DNA of 64,000 nucleotides from Chryseobacterium indoltheticum (GCF_003815915.1 NZ_CP033929.1:1798001-1862000); one strand, 5' to 3'; positions 45,877 to 54,743 are shown, counted from the stretch's first letter. The notes: generated from the sequence alone by a model not told the origin. A program made the numbers and translations.

Positions 45877-46794
45877 ATGGGTAGAAATTTATCAATTGAT
45901 GTTTTAAAAATTATACTGGCATTTTTTGTTGTGTTTCTGCACATGAATTTTCTGAAAGAGACGTATCCTATTTTGAGCTATATTTTAGTAAACGGACTTT
46001 TCAGAATTGCAGTTCCCGTTTTTTTAGTTATCACCGGATTTTATTTCTTCCATATCGACAGCGCAAAAAAGCTTAAAAAATGGCTTTTCAGAACGTTTCT
46101 GCTGTATGCAATCTGGATGTTGATTTACGTTTCTTATTGGAAAGATAACGAACAGATTTGGCTCACCATTATCTTTGGATACCATCATTTATGGTATTTA
46201 ATAGGAACCTTTTTCTCAGGATTAATTTTGTATTTTCTTAGAAACCAAAATTCACGTTGGCTGCTTGTCTTGGCAATTTTTTTATTCTTGTTCGGCTATG
46301 TCGTTCAGGTTTTAGGAAATTTACATTATTTAAATACTGAATCAGATTCACTTTTGAATGATTATCTGCTTTACCGTAATTTCCTTTTTGTCTGCTTCCC
46401 GTTTTTAACGATTGGTTTTTTAATTAACAAGCACCGAATTGATATTTCAACATACAAAAACTCATCTTTGCTGGTTATTTTATCAATTTTAGGTGTTATT
46501 GCCGAAGCTTTTTTTAATTATAAATATATCAGCAGCGAAAGCACAGATATTTTATTTTCTTTGATTTTTGCGAGCCCATTGTTGTTTTTATACTGCCAGA
46601 AAATATACATTAAAACAACCTCGAAAGTTTTAGCCAGCCTTTCTACAGCAATATATGTTGTACATCCGCTGATCATGAAATCTGAATTTTATAAAGAAAT
46701 TCAGTCGTTTAAAATCTTGATCTTTTTAGCAATTTTAATTCCTGTAAGTTTTGGCTTGGTTTATCTCAACAGAAAATTGAAATATTTGCTTTAA
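45877..46794 (+). CDS. Membrane-bound acyltransferase (acyltransferase family 3)
   Basis: 305 residues with about ten hydrophobic helices. The family features are visible: RNLSIDVLKI near the start, LHMNF with the catalytic-type His, and HHLWYLIGTFFSG. These proteins O-acetylate or acylate sugars of the cell envelope. It is convergent with the GH43 gene; the two stop codons are separated by one nucleotide. Confidence 0.85.
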   Translation: MGRNLSIDVLKIILAFFVVFLHMNFLKETYPILSYILVNGLFRIAVPVFLVITGFYFFHIDSAKKLKKWLFRTFLLYAIWMLIYVSYWKDNEQIWLTIIFGYHHLWYLIGTFFSGLILYFLRNQNSRWLLVLAIFLFLFGYVVQVLGNLHYLNTESDSLLNDYLLYRNFLFVCFPFLTIGFLINKHRIDISTYKNSSLLVILSILGVIAEAFFNYKYISSESTDILFSLIFASPLLFLYCQKIYIKTTSKVLASLSTAIYVVHPLIMKSEFYKEIQSFKILIFLAILIPVSFGLVYLNRKLKYLL

Positions 46795-46795
46795 A

Positions 46796-47809
46796 TTAAT
46801 CCTGACCATTCATTGGCAGAATCATTCCGTTTTGATCATATTTCAGTTCTCTTACTTTCAAACTTCTAAGGTAACTTTTACCACCAGAATTTTTGGAATC
46901 GTGATAAAAAAGATACCATGTTTTGTTGATCTCAACGATGCTGTGATGGGTTGTCCAGCCTACAACGGGTGTCAGAATTTCTCCTTTAAAAGTAAATGGG
47001 CCATAAGGGTTATCTCCAATTGCATAAACCAGTTTGTGTGTTTCTCCGGTAGAGTAGGAAAGGTAATATTTGTTGTTGTACTGATGAATCCAAACACCTT
47101 CAAAAAAACGTCTGTGCTGATCTCCGGATTTTAGTTGATCTCCGTTTTCATCGACAATTAAAACATCTTTCGGTTCTTCAGCCAATTCTTTCATATTGCT
47201 TTTGAGCAAAGCAATTTTTGGCAATAAAGCATTTTCGCCTTTTTGCAACTCAGGATAATCTTTAGAACGTTTGTTGTTTCTGTATTCCTGAAGTTGACCG
47301 CCCTTTACCCCTCCAAAATAAATATAATAAGTACCGTTATCATTCAAAACCGTAGGATCAATGCTGTATGTTCCTGAAATAGGATCTTTTTCAGCTTTAA
47401 ATGGTCCTGTCGGAGATTTGCTGGAAGCTACGCCAATTTTAAACAAATCATTTTTATCCTTCGCAGGAAAATAAAGGTAATATTTGTTTCCTTTTTTGGC
47501 AACATCTGGCGCCCAAAGCTGTTGTTTTGCCCACTGAATATCTTCAAGCTGTAAAGCAATGCCACTATCTTTTGCTTTTTGGTTTACGTCATTCAAAGTG
47601 AGAACATGGTAATCTTTCATATTAAAATGAGCACCATTGGCAGCATCTTTCACATCAGTCTGAATGTCGTGAGAAGGATAAATATAAATTTTTCCATCAA
47701 AAACATGAACGGAAGGATCTGCAAAATACAAATCGTCAAACAAATATCTCGGACTTTCTTGGGCGTAAACGATTGCGCTAAATAATGAAAGTATCAATAG
47801 TTTTCTCAT
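46796..47809 (-). CDS. Secreted glycoside hydrolase family 43 protein
   Basis: 337 residues with a signal peptide (MRKLLILSLFSAIVYAQ). The five-bladed propeller of GH43 is suggested by FADPSVHVFDGKIYIYPSHD, SIDPTVLNDNGTYYIYFGG and FFEGVWIHQYNNKYYLSYS, which hold the expected catalytic Asp, the pKa-tuning Asp and the catalytic Glu. GH43 enzymes attack arabinose-, xylose- or galactose-containing glycans. It is not in a recognisable polysaccharide locus. Confidence 0.9.
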   Translation of the reverse strand: MRKLLILSLFSAIVYAQESPRYLFDDLYFADPSVHVFDGKIYIYPSHDIQTDVKDAANGAHFNMKDYHVLTLNDVNQKAKDSGIALQLEDIQWAKQQLWAPDVAKKGNKYYLYFPAKDKNDLFKIGVASSKSPTGPFKAEKDPISGTYSIDPTVLNDNGTYYIYFGGVKGGQLQEYRNNKRSKDYPELQKGENALLPKIALLKSNMKELAEEPKDVLIVDENGDQLKSGDQHRRFFEGVWIHQYNNKYYLSYSTGETHKLVYAIGDNPYGPFTFKGEILTPVVGWTTHHSIVEINKTWYLFYHDSKNSGGKSYLRSLKVRELKYDQNGMILPMNGQD

Positions 47810-47951
47810 TATATTGAATAATTATTCGGTAAGGTTTACGAAAATAATGAAAATTACTGATCTTAATAATTTTAATATTATGATTCAGAAAAACGTTTAA
47901 AATTATTAAAATTAAAAAAGACAGCGAAATAACATCGTTGTCTTGTTTATA

Positions 47952-48302
47952 TTAGTTCATTTCGTAATTGATAATCACCATTCTCAAAATAAAATGCACG
48001 AAATCCTGTTCTGCATCTCTTCTGCTGATCAGTCGGTTCTTATAATCGTAAGATTTGAAAACTTTTATTAATCTCTGATAGGTTTCAAGCTCTTCATCTT
48101 TAATTCTAATTTTTACGTGCCCGTCTTTTCTTTTGATAATTTGGTCATCCAGAGTTCTTACTCTGAATAAAACATCGCATAATATTGGTTTTACTCCACC
48201 ATATCTCTCCACAATATTTACTTTGAACGCATCAAAAGTAATTGCATGGAAGATTAGTTTAGGTTGAGAATCAGGTGTGCGCAGTTCAAGCTTGTAGTTC
48301 AT
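47952..48302 (-). CDS. Small cytoplasmic protein, function unknown
   Basis: 116 residues, no signal or membrane segment, with a balanced charged composition. Contains IVERYGGVKPILCDVLF and a C-terminal DAEQDFVHFILRMVI. I associate the sequence with flavobacterial conserved hypotheticals but cannot name a family. Placed between the GH43 gene and dnaJ, with its own spacing on both sides. Confidence 0.65.
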   Translation of the reverse strand: MNYKLELRTPDSQPKLIFHAITFDAFKVNIVERYGGVKPILCDVLFRVRTLDDQIIKRKDGHVKIRIKDEELETYQRLIKVFKSYDYKNRLISRRDAEQDFVHFILRMVIINYEMN

Positions 48303-48363
48303 GAGGAGTTTTTTACAATATCCTTTTTAAGGAATATATCAAATTAAAAATTGATGTAAATTT

Positions 48364-48402
48364 AAAAATAAAAGAGACTTTAAAAAGCCTCTTTTTAAGT
48401 TT
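48364..48402 (-). terminator. Terminator after dnaJ
   Basis: Stem AAAGAG-CTT paired with AAG-CTCTTT (one mismatch), flanked by T-rich sequence on the minus strand, 10 nt beyond the dnaJ stop. Confidence 0.65.
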
Positions 48403-48405
48403 TTT

Positions 48406-49527
48406 TTAGTTGAATAGATCTTTTACTTTATCAAAGAAGGTTTTTTCCTTCCCGGAAGGCTCGGCAACCATTTCGCCGCTGCTCATCTGCTTCTCGAAAA
48501 AGTCTTTTTGATCTTTCGTAAGTCTTTGTGGAGTCCATACATTGATGTGAATAAACATATCACCTTTTCCATAACTGTCGATACTTGGTAAACCTTTTCC
48601 GGCTAATCTTAAAATTTTTCCGGATTGTGTTCCAGGATCAACGGTGATTTTTACTTTTCCGCCAACGGTAGGAATCTCTTTTTTCGTTCCCAAAGCAGCT
48701 TCGGCAAAAGAAACATACAATTCCTGATGTAGATTATCACCTTCTCTTTTGATTGTATTGTCTACTTCTTCTTCCACAATTACCAAAAGGTCACCGGGAA
48801 TACCGCCAAATGGTGCGTCATTTCCTTTTCCTCTTACATTTAGCTGAATGCCGTCTCTGGCACCTGCAGGAATGTTGATGGTAATTTCTTCTTCATCTTT
48901 TATTAAACCTTGTGCATTGGCACCTGCAGGAATTTTATCGGCAACTTTACCGATTCCCTGACAAGTTCCACAAGTGGTCTGTGTTTGCATTTGTCCGAAC
49001 ATTGTGTTCATCACCTTCATCTGAACTCCGGCACCGTTACATGTAGGACAAGTTTTTGAAGTGGCTCCTTCTGCCATCTTCATTTTTTTTACTTTAAGAG
49101 TTTTTTGGGTTCCGTTTACCATCTCTTCAAGATTCAGCTTGATTCTGATTCTTAAATTAGAACCTTTCACCTGTTGACGGCCGCCACCGCCACCGCCAAA
49201 TCCTCCGAAACCGCCGCCGCCAAAAATATCTCCAAACTGGCTGAAGATATCTTCCATGTTCATGCCTCCACCGAAGCCACCGCCGCCAAAACCACCTGCA
49301 CCGCCTACTCCGGCGTGTCCGTATTGGTCGTAGCGAGCTTTTTTATTATCATCGCTTAAAACTTCGTAAGCTTCTGCAGCTTCTTTAAATTTTTCTTCAG
49401 CTTCTTTATCGCCCGGATTTTTATCGGGGTGATATTTGATTGCCATTTTTCGGTATGCTTTCTTTATTTCGTCGGTACTTGCAGATTTGCTTACCTCAAG
49501 AACCTCGTAATAATCTCTTTTTGACAT
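48406..49527 (-). CDS. dnaJ: Chaperone DnaJ lacking the first zinc centre
   Basis: 373 residues from the ATG at 49527 ([10 protein letters not shown]); the longer ORF start is not supported. Co-chaperone that loads substrates onto DnaK and stimulates its ATPase. The J domain has HPD at about 33-35, and a Gly-rich linker follows (about 75-120). The zinc region has only two C-x-x-C-x-G-x-G motifs (CPTCNGAG and CGTCQGIG) instead of four. The C-terminal substrate-binding domains look normal. It follows grpE by 97 nt and shares its operon. Confidence 0.93.
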   Translation of the reverse strand: MSKRDYYEVLEVSKSASTDEIKKAYRKMAIKYHPDKNPGDKEAEEKFKEAAEAYEVLSDDNKKARYDQYGHAGVGGAGGFGGGGFGGGMNMEDIFSQFGDIFGGGGFGGFGGGGGGRQQVKGSNLRIRIKLNLEEMVNGTQKTLKVKKMKMAEGATSKTCPTCNGAGVQMKVMNTMFGQMQTQTTCGTCQGIGKVADKIPAGANAQGLIKDEEEITINIPAGARDGIQLNVRGKGNDAPFGGIPGDLLVIVEEEVDNTIKREGDNLHQELYVSFAEAALGTKKEIPTVGGKVKITVDPGTQSGKILRLAGKGLPSIDSYGKGDMFIHINVWTPQRLTKDQKDFFEKQMSSGEMVAEPSGKEKTFFDKVKDLFN

Positions 49528-49624
49528 GATATAGTATAATTGATGATTGATAAATGATAACTGATCTGAAATTCTAAGTGAAAATTCAATCAATTATCAC
49601 TCATCATTTATCATTAATAAATTT

Positions 49625-50161
49625 TTAGTTTCCTGTTACAACTTTTGCAAAACGAATCACTTTATCTCCCAGCGTATATCCTGTTTCGATAACATCTACA
49701 ATTTTACCTTTCAGGTCTTCAGAAGGTGCAGGAATTTGTGTAATTGCTTCGTGGAAATCTACGTTGAAGTTGTCTCCCGCTCTTACTTCCATTATTTTTA
49801 AACCTTTTTCGGTCAGTTTATTTTTAAACTTGTTGTAAATCAGTTCAACACCTTGAAGATCGGCCTCATTTCCGTTTTTAGCAATTTCTTTTAGCGCTCT
49901 TTCAAAATCATCTAAAACACCAAGCATAGAAACCATCATTTCCTGATTGGCGTAGGTGAAAAAATCCATCTTCTCCTTTGATGTTCTTTTTTTATAGTTT
50001 TCAAACTCAGCATACAGTCTTATGTAACGATCTTTTTCTGCTGCCAAAAGTTCTTCTGGAGTAGGCATTTCTGTCACATTTTCTTCAACCGTTTCTTCAG
50101 TCTGCGTAATGTTTTCTTCCTGATTATTGATATTTTCTTCGTTGATATCCTGATTTTCCAT
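49625..50161 (-). CDS. grpE: Nucleotide exchange factor GrpE
   Basis: 178 residues. An acidic, low-complexity N-terminus (about 1-35) is followed by the long coiled coil and the GrpE core (RLYAEFENYKKRTSKEK; MLGVLDDFERALKE; ending GYTLGDKVIRFAKVVTGN). GrpE resets DnaK by releasing ADP. The gene comes first in the grpE-dnaJ pair, and a sigma-54-like promoter site lies 29-44 nt upstream. Confidence 0.95.
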   Translation of the reverse strand: MENQDINEENINNQEENITQTEETVEENVTEMPTPEELLAAEKDRYIRLYAEFENYKKRTSKEKMDFFTYANQEMMVSMLGVLDDFERALKEIAKNGNEADLQGVELIYNKFKNKLTEKGLKIMEVRAGDNFNVDFHEAITQIPAPSEDLKGKIVDVIETGYTLGDKVIRFAKVVTGN

Positions 50162-50516
50162 ATTTCAATAACTTTTTACAAGGTTGTTTCACAAACATTC
50201 TGCCAAAGAAAAAATAATGACATTTAGGCAGAATTTAGGTAGTAGTTGTTTGTTAATAGTTGATAGTTGAGACTTTTCTACATATTGTTTTAGTTATAAT
50301 GGTGATGCATGAATTTCCCTCCTCTGGAAGAATGGTTATTTAGTTTCAAATTTTTTATAGTATAATTTGTTCAAAGAATCATATGATCTAAGCCAAGTTT
50401 AATAGCAGAAACTCACGTAGATATTTCTAAGGATGACAAAACTTGTATTTCTGATAGAACTTGAAATGGAAGACTGAAATCTTAGCCCCGATGTTCTATG
50501 TTACTATGCAAATTAT
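50162..50516. other. Intergenic region between grpE and the IS110 element
   Basis: 355 nt. It holds the grpE promoter candidate (50190-50205) and a 7-bp inverted repeat (TTCTGCC at 50198-50204, GGCAGAA at 50227-50233). The rest, about 50240-50516, is AT-rich with no gene and may include the right flank of the insertion element, whose border I could not fix. Confidence 0.5.
50190..50205 (-). promoter_or_regulatory. Sigma-54-like -24/-12 promoter before grpE
   Basis: On the minus strand TGGCAG, then AATGT, then TTGTG. The consensus is TGGCAC-N5-TTGC; spacing is right and GG is intact, but the final GC is GT. It lies 29 nt upstream of the grpE ATG. Confidence 0.5.
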
Positions 50517-51506
50517 TCAGGTTAAAATTTTAAAGTTTTTTTGATAATCTGGTTGATAATTGATTTTATTTTTTACCACTCCAAAACATATTCTCAGTAG
50601 CTTGTTACATACTGCAATTAAAGCTAATTTTTTAGGTTTCCCCTGAGAAAGAAGTCTTTCATAAAACTCTTTACATTGTTTGTTATGCTTAATTGCCGTC
50701 CACGAACAAACATATAACAAGCCCCTGATATGATTCTTTGAGGTTCTGCATTTTCCCGGGGAATATGATTTCTTTCCCGATTGATAAATACGGGGTGCCA
50801 AGCCAAAATATTTAGATAATGATTTTGCTGAATTAAAGTTTTTAAATCCTGAAGTAGCCGTCATCAGTTGAAGAGATGTCTTTTCACCAATGCCAGATAC
50901 ACTTTGTAGTAATGCTTTTGTTTCCTTAAACTCTTCATCCTGGAGCCCAGGGAGACGGCTTATAACTTCTTTAATCTCTTTTTCTAATTGTTGTAATCTT
51001 CTTTCATAATGTTTTTCTGTGTTTGGATTAATCTGAGCATTATAGCGAAGAGATTTTAACTTCACTCCATATCTCCTTTTTTCTTCCTCCAAATCATTGA
51101 GAAGCTTTAGTTCCTGATCAAGATGTTCAATATCAACACTTTTAGAAGTATAAATATCAGGTTTAAACATCTCTCCGTAAAGCCTGATCAGCTTGGCATC
51201 TTCAGCATCTGTCTTGCTGATGATGTTTTTCATCCTTGCAAAATGCTTAACAGACATACAGTTTATCAGACTTGATTCAAAGCCCTGAACTAAGGATAAA
51301 TGTAAAATACGACTGCTGTAATTTCCTGTGGCCTCAATGACAAAACAATAATCTTCTATCCGCAGTTTCTTTAGAAATGACAAAATAGAGCGCTGGGTAT
51401 TTTCTATATTAAAAACCTGATCTCTGTTTTCAAAATCATTAAAGCTTACTGTTAAAAACTTCGCTCCGACATCTACTCCAATTACTTTTTTTGATATTTT
51501 TGACAT
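50517..51506 (-). CDS. IS110-family transposase (DEDD recombinase)
   Basis: 329 residues from the ATG at 51506. The N-terminal RuvC-like DEDD domain is visible: GVDVGAKFLTVSF (first Asp), VIEATGNYSS (Glu), and SKTDAEDAKLIRLYG (two Asp). The C-terminal Tnp20-like domain contains SVSGIGEKTSLQLMTATSGF and YFGLAPRIYQSGKKS. IS110 elements move by a serine-assisted recombinase guided by a bridge RNA. The gene looks intact. The longer ORF start at 51569 is not supported. Confidence 0.93.
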   Translation of the reverse strand: MSKISKKVIGVDVGAKFLTVSFNDFENRDQVFNIENTQRSILSFLKKLRIEDYCFVIEATGNYSSRILHLSLVQGFESSLINCMSVKHFARMKNIISKTDAEDAKLIRLYGEMFKPDIYTSKSVDIEHLDQELKLLNDLEEEKRRYGVKLKSLRYNAQINPNTEKHYERRLQQLEKEIKEVISRLPGLQDEEFKETKALLQSVSGIGEKTSLQLMTATSGFKNFNSAKSLSKYFGLAPRIYQSGKKSYSPGKCRTSKNHIRGLLYVCSWTAIKHNKQCKEFYERLLSQGKPKKLALIAVCNKLLRICFGVVKNKINYQPDYQKNFKILT

Positions 51507-51690
51507 ACAAAATTCTTTTTTAAAGAAGTTTTCTTCTGATCCACCATGGTAAAAGTTATGGCTAAACAACGTTCTATCCGGATTTGGAAGAAAACAGCAG
51601 CAGGGGAATAAAATCGGGGACGATATCTAAGTATCAGTGAAGCGTCTGCCTTTATCCTGCTGCTTTTATCTTTAGGTTAATTTTTTAACT
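51507..51690 (-). ncRNA. Candidate bridge RNA region of the IS110 element
   Basis: Elements of the IS110 group encode a bridge RNA in the noncoding leader just before the recombinase gene. This leader contains a stem of AGCAGCAGG (51596-51604) with CCTGCTGCT (51656-51664), enclosing a 51-nt internal region that could hold a guide loop. The exact ends are unknown. Confidence 0.4.
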
Positions 51691-51729
51691 AATTTATTAA
51701 AGTACATTTACTAATGCAAACTTACCATT

Positions 51730-51828
51730 GAAGCAATTGTTTGAGCTCGTTTTTTTGATCTTGTGTGCGGCGGCAAAGCCACACACAAGATCAAAAAAAC
51801 AGCGAGTGCGGAAAGCGGGAATTGCTTC
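51730..51828. repeat. Nested palindrome next to the IS110 element
   Basis: Inner stem: T7-GATCTTGTGTG (51750-51767) pairs exactly with CACACAAGATC-A7 (51782-51799), 18 bp with a 14-nt loop. Outer stem: GAAGCAATT (51730-51738) with AATTGCTTC (51820-51828), and a CTCG/CGAG pair between them. It resembles palindromic repeats spread through flavobacterial intergenic DNA. It may also terminate the Nramp gene. Confidence 0.75.
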
Positions 51829-51871
51829 AAAAGAAATCTAAGAAAGCCAAACAGTTCATGAAAAAAAGCAA

Positions 51872-53194
51872 TTATTCCCCGAAAAATGTTTGATAGAGAA
51901 GGTAAAGATTAAGAATAATGATGACGATAGAAATAATCCAGACGCAAATTTTTAAGAATGGTTTGTTGACAAATTCGCCCATTTTTGCTTTATCATTGGT
52001 GAAAATTACCAAAGGAACTACCGCAAAACTCAGCTGCATCGACAAGATAACCTGACTTAAAACCAAAAGATCTGTCGTTCCCTGTTCTCCATAGATAATG
52101 GCCACAATTAATGCAGGAATTACTGCAATCAATCGGGTTATTAATCTTCTTAACCACGGTTTTAGTCTGATATTTAGGAATCCCTCCATTACAATTTGTC
52201 CGGCAAGAGTTCCCGTTAAAGTAGAGTTTTGTCCGGAAGCTAAAAGAGCAATTGCAAAGGCGATACTCGCCATAGAAGCTCCCAAAATAGGCGTCAACAT
52301 TTTATAAGCATCATGAATATCGGCAATGTGTTCGTTTCCTGTGGTATGGAAAGTCGCAGCAGCTAAAATTAAAATTGCTGCATTAATGAAAAATGCCAAT
52401 AACAAAGAAACTGTACTGTCTAAAGTCGCATATTTTATGGCTTCTTTTTTCCCTTCTCGGTCTCTGGTATAATCGCGGGTTTGTACAATACTGCTGTGAA
52501 GATATAGATTGTGAGGCATTACGGTTGCACCCAGAATTCCTATTCCAATGTATAGCATTGCGGGATTGGTAATGATTTCTTTTTGCGGAATTAATCCTCC
52601 TAAAATAGCATTGATTTCGGGTTTAGAAATAATAATTTCATATCCAAAACAAACTAAAATAATAAACATTAATCCTGCGACAATACTTTCTATCCAGCGG
52701 AAGCCTTTTGCCTGAAGAAGTAAAATAATTAATACATCAATCGTTGTAATCACAATTCCCCAAGTCAACGGGATTCCAAAAAGCAGGTTTAAAGCAATTG
52801 CCGAACCAATAACTTCAGCCAAATCACAGGCTGCGATGGCAATTTCACAAAATATCCAAAGTATAAAGTTCGTAGTCGGTTTGAAATGATCTCTACAAGC
52901 CTGCGCTAAATCTCTCTCTGCTACAACGCCTAGTTTTACAGATAAATGCTGCAAAACCATTGCAAATATATTTGAAATAAGAATTACAGAAAGTAGAGTG
53001 TAGCCAAATTGTGATCCACCGGCAATATCGGTTGCCCAGTTTCCGGGATCCATATAACCTACTGCAACCATTAATCCCGGACCTGCAAAGGCAAGATATT
53101 TCCTCCAAAAACCTGATTTTTTAGGAATGGATATTGAAGAGAATACCTCTGGTAATGAGTGAGATGTTTTATCTTTTCGCCAAGCGTTTTTCAT
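51872..53194 (-). CDS. mntH: Nramp-family divalent metal transporter (MntH-like)
   Basis: 440 residues with 11 predicted helices. Metal-site motifs are present: DPGNWATD in the first helix and MPHNLYLHS in the sixth. It imports manganese, possibly iron, with protons. A 7-bp inverted repeat overlaps the -7 box just upstream, as expected for a metal-responsive repressor of the MntR/DtxR or Fur type. It stands alone on the minus strand. Confidence 0.92.
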   Translation of the reverse strand: MKNAWRKDKTSHSLPEVFSSISIPKKSGFWRKYLAFAGPGLMVAVGYMDPGNWATDIAGGSQFGYTLLSVILISNIFAMVLQHLSVKLGVVAERDLAQACRDHFKPTTNFILWIFCEIAIAACDLAEVIGSAIALNLLFGIPLTWGIVITTIDVLIILLLQAKGFRWIESIVAGLMFIILVCFGYEIIISKPEINAILGGLIPQKEIITNPAMLYIGIGILGATVMPHNLYLHSSIVQTRDYTRDREGKKEAIKYATLDSTVSLLLAFFINAAILILAAATFHTTGNEHIADIHDAYKMLTPILGASMASIAFAIALLASGQNSTLTGTLAGQIVMEGFLNIRLKPWLRRLITRLIAVIPALIVAIIYGEQGTTDLLVLSQVILSMQLSFAVVPLVIFTNDKAKMGEFVNKPFLKICVWIISIVIIILNLYLLYQTFFGE

Positions 53195-53206
53195 ATTGAA
53201 TTCAGT

Positions 53207-53230
53207 AATTGTTAGAAATGACTAACAAAT
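53207..53230. promoter_or_regulatory. Inverted repeat operator over the Nramp promoter
   Basis: TTGTTAG (53209-53215) and CTAACAA (53222-53228) flank a 6-nt spacer; extended to 9 bp it has one mismatch. It overlaps the -7 box (minus-strand TAAATTTG at 53226-53233). TTAG/CTAA half-sites are typical of DtxR-type regulators. Confidence 0.6.
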
Positions 53231-53265
53231 TTAATTAAATAAATGAAATGGAAGTAAATTTCTCA

Positions 53266-53300
53266 TGAAAAATCCCGAAAAATATTCTTTCGGGATTCAT
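53266..53300 (-). terminator. Terminator after the DUF937-OmpA gene
   Basis: A 10-bp perfect stem AATCCCGAAA / TTTCGGGATT with a 7-nt loop, followed by T-rich sequence on the minus strand. Confidence 0.8.
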
Positions 53301-53319
53301 TTTATATTTTGAAGATCAA

Positions 53320-54618
53320 CTATTTTGCGAATCTTACTGACATTTTTCTGTCGACAGCTCTTTCTTCATTAGAAGCTGAAGCATCAACTTTTGCGAACTC
53401 ACTTCCGTATCCGTCAGCAGCAATAACCTGTGTTCCTACACCTTGTTTTCCTAACCAATCTTTAATGAAATTAGCTCTCTCTGCAGAAAGTTTTTTGTTG
53501 TTAGCCTCATCACCGGTTTTATCTGTATATCCACCGATTTTTATTTTTGCATCGGGATATGCTTTTAAAATCGCTACCAGATTTTGTAACTGTCCTTCAG
53601 AACCGGCTTCTAAAGTATTTGAACTTCCAATTGTGAAGTTTACATGGTCAAAATCGTACCATTTGTTTTTTAAGGCATCATCATTTGCCGCATTTTTGTA
53701 GCCATCAGATTTTAGAAAAGTAATCATTTGATCTTCCAATCCTCCTCTGTATCCTTTCAATGCCGTTCCATTTAAATCGATATCTTCATCAACTTTGGTT
53801 GGGGTCATTGCGGTTGTATCGCCACTTTGTGTCGACATAGTATCATTTACAGTATTTAAACTGTCTCCTGAAACGTTTGTTGTAGTAGTGGTTTCTTTTT
53901 TCTCACATTGTTTCCATAAAAAATATCCTGCTGCAATTAAAAGTAATAATGGAAGAAGCCATTTCCAGATAGATCCGCCTTCAGAAGGAGTAGGGTTGTT
54001 TGGGAAAGTACCGTTTTCTGCTGTACTTCTTGTAACTTCTACTTTTGGTTCTTCGTGTGGAGTCGGTGCGATAGCGTCTTTGTCGTTATCAAACTTATAG
54101 CCTTTTGCCCAGTCACCCACATTTAATGATGCTAATGAAAGTCCGGCTGGTAAAAGTGTAGAGACGACTCCTTTCTGATCATTTAATAATGATGAAATTC
54201 CGGATTTATCAAGATTATTTTCTGCAGCATATTTTCCTACAGAGCCTACCGTTGCTCCCGTTACTAAGTTTAATAACGAAGACGAAGAATTGTTGCTAAT
54301 TCCTGCGTATGTAGCAATGGTATTGATAATTCCGCTGAGTTTATCACCAAAAATTGATGTTAGTAATCCCGAAATCATAGAATTGTTAGATGATGTATCT
54401 AATGAATTCCCCAAAACACCTTGCGAAGAAGCATTAGAAATAGAATCCAATACAGAAGGATTATCAGAATTGTTGGCTAATCCGCCTACAATGACCGGAA
54501 GTAAACCAGAAACGGCTTTCGAAATTCCGGCTTCACTTTCTCCAAGTTGCGATGCAGCCTGAGAAACAAGTGCAGAACCTAGCTGCCCTTTGATGAGATC
54601 AATGATGTTTAATGACAT
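53320..54618 (-). CDS. OmpA-domain protein with an N-terminal DUF937 domain
   Basis: 432 residues. The first about 190 residues match DUF937 (IIDLIKGQLGSALVSQAA, SGLLPVIVGGLAN). One transmembrane helix follows (WKWLLPLLLLIAAGYFLW, about 218-235), then a Thr/Ser-rich linker and an OmpA peptidoglycan-binding domain (KIKIGGYTDKTGDEANN, SAERANFIKDWL). There is no signal peptide, so the DUF937 part is cytoplasmic and the OmpA domain periplasmic. It probably anchors something to the cell wall. Confidence 0.9.
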   Translation of the reverse strand: MSLNIIDLIKGQLGSALVSQAASQLGESEAGISKAVSGLLPVIVGGLANNSDNPSVLDSISNASSQGVLGNSLDTSSNNSMISGLLTSIFGDKLSGIINTIATYAGISNNSSSSLLNLVTGATVGSVGKYAAENNLDKSGISSLLNDQKGVVSTLLPAGLSLASLNVGDWAKGYKFDNDKDAIAPTPHEEPKVEVTRSTAENGTFPNNPTPSEGGSIWKWLLPLLLLIAAGYFLWKQCEKKETTTTTNVSGDSLNTVNDTMSTQSGDTTAMTPTKVDEDIDLNGTALKGYRGGLEDQMITFLKSDGYKNAANDDALKNKWYDFDHVNFTIGSSNTLEAGSEGQLQNLVAILKAYPDAKIKIGGYTDKTGDEANNKKLSAERANFIKDWLGKQGVGTQVIAADGYGSEFAKVDASASNEERAVDRKMSVRFAK

Positions 54619-54682
54619 ATTAAATAATTTTGAAATTAATGTTAGATAAATTTAAACAAAAATCTGTCCAAATATTAAGTTT

Positions 54683-54723
54683 CAAAAAAAATCTGCAAAA
54701 ATTCTTAAAATTCTTGCAGATTT
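54683..54723 (-). terminator. Terminator after proS
   Basis: A 10-bp perfect stem AAATCTGCAA / TTGCAGATTT, with seven T following on the minus strand. Confidence 0.8.
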
Positions 54724-54743
54724 AATAATGATTATGGTAAATT

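Larger units (their letters stand above)
51507..51871. other. Leader of the IS110 element and adjacent palindrome
   Basis: 365 nt without a protein gene. The part next to the transposase is the candidate bridge RNA region; the part near the Nramp gene is a 99-nt nested palindrome (51730-51828). The element border probably lies between them. Confidence 0.6.

Noticed and set aside
49174..49359. Antisense ORF opposite the Gly-rich linker of dnaJ
   Set aside because: The open frame is a by-product of the glycine-codon run on the other strand; the amino acid pattern is Ala/Thr-only filler.
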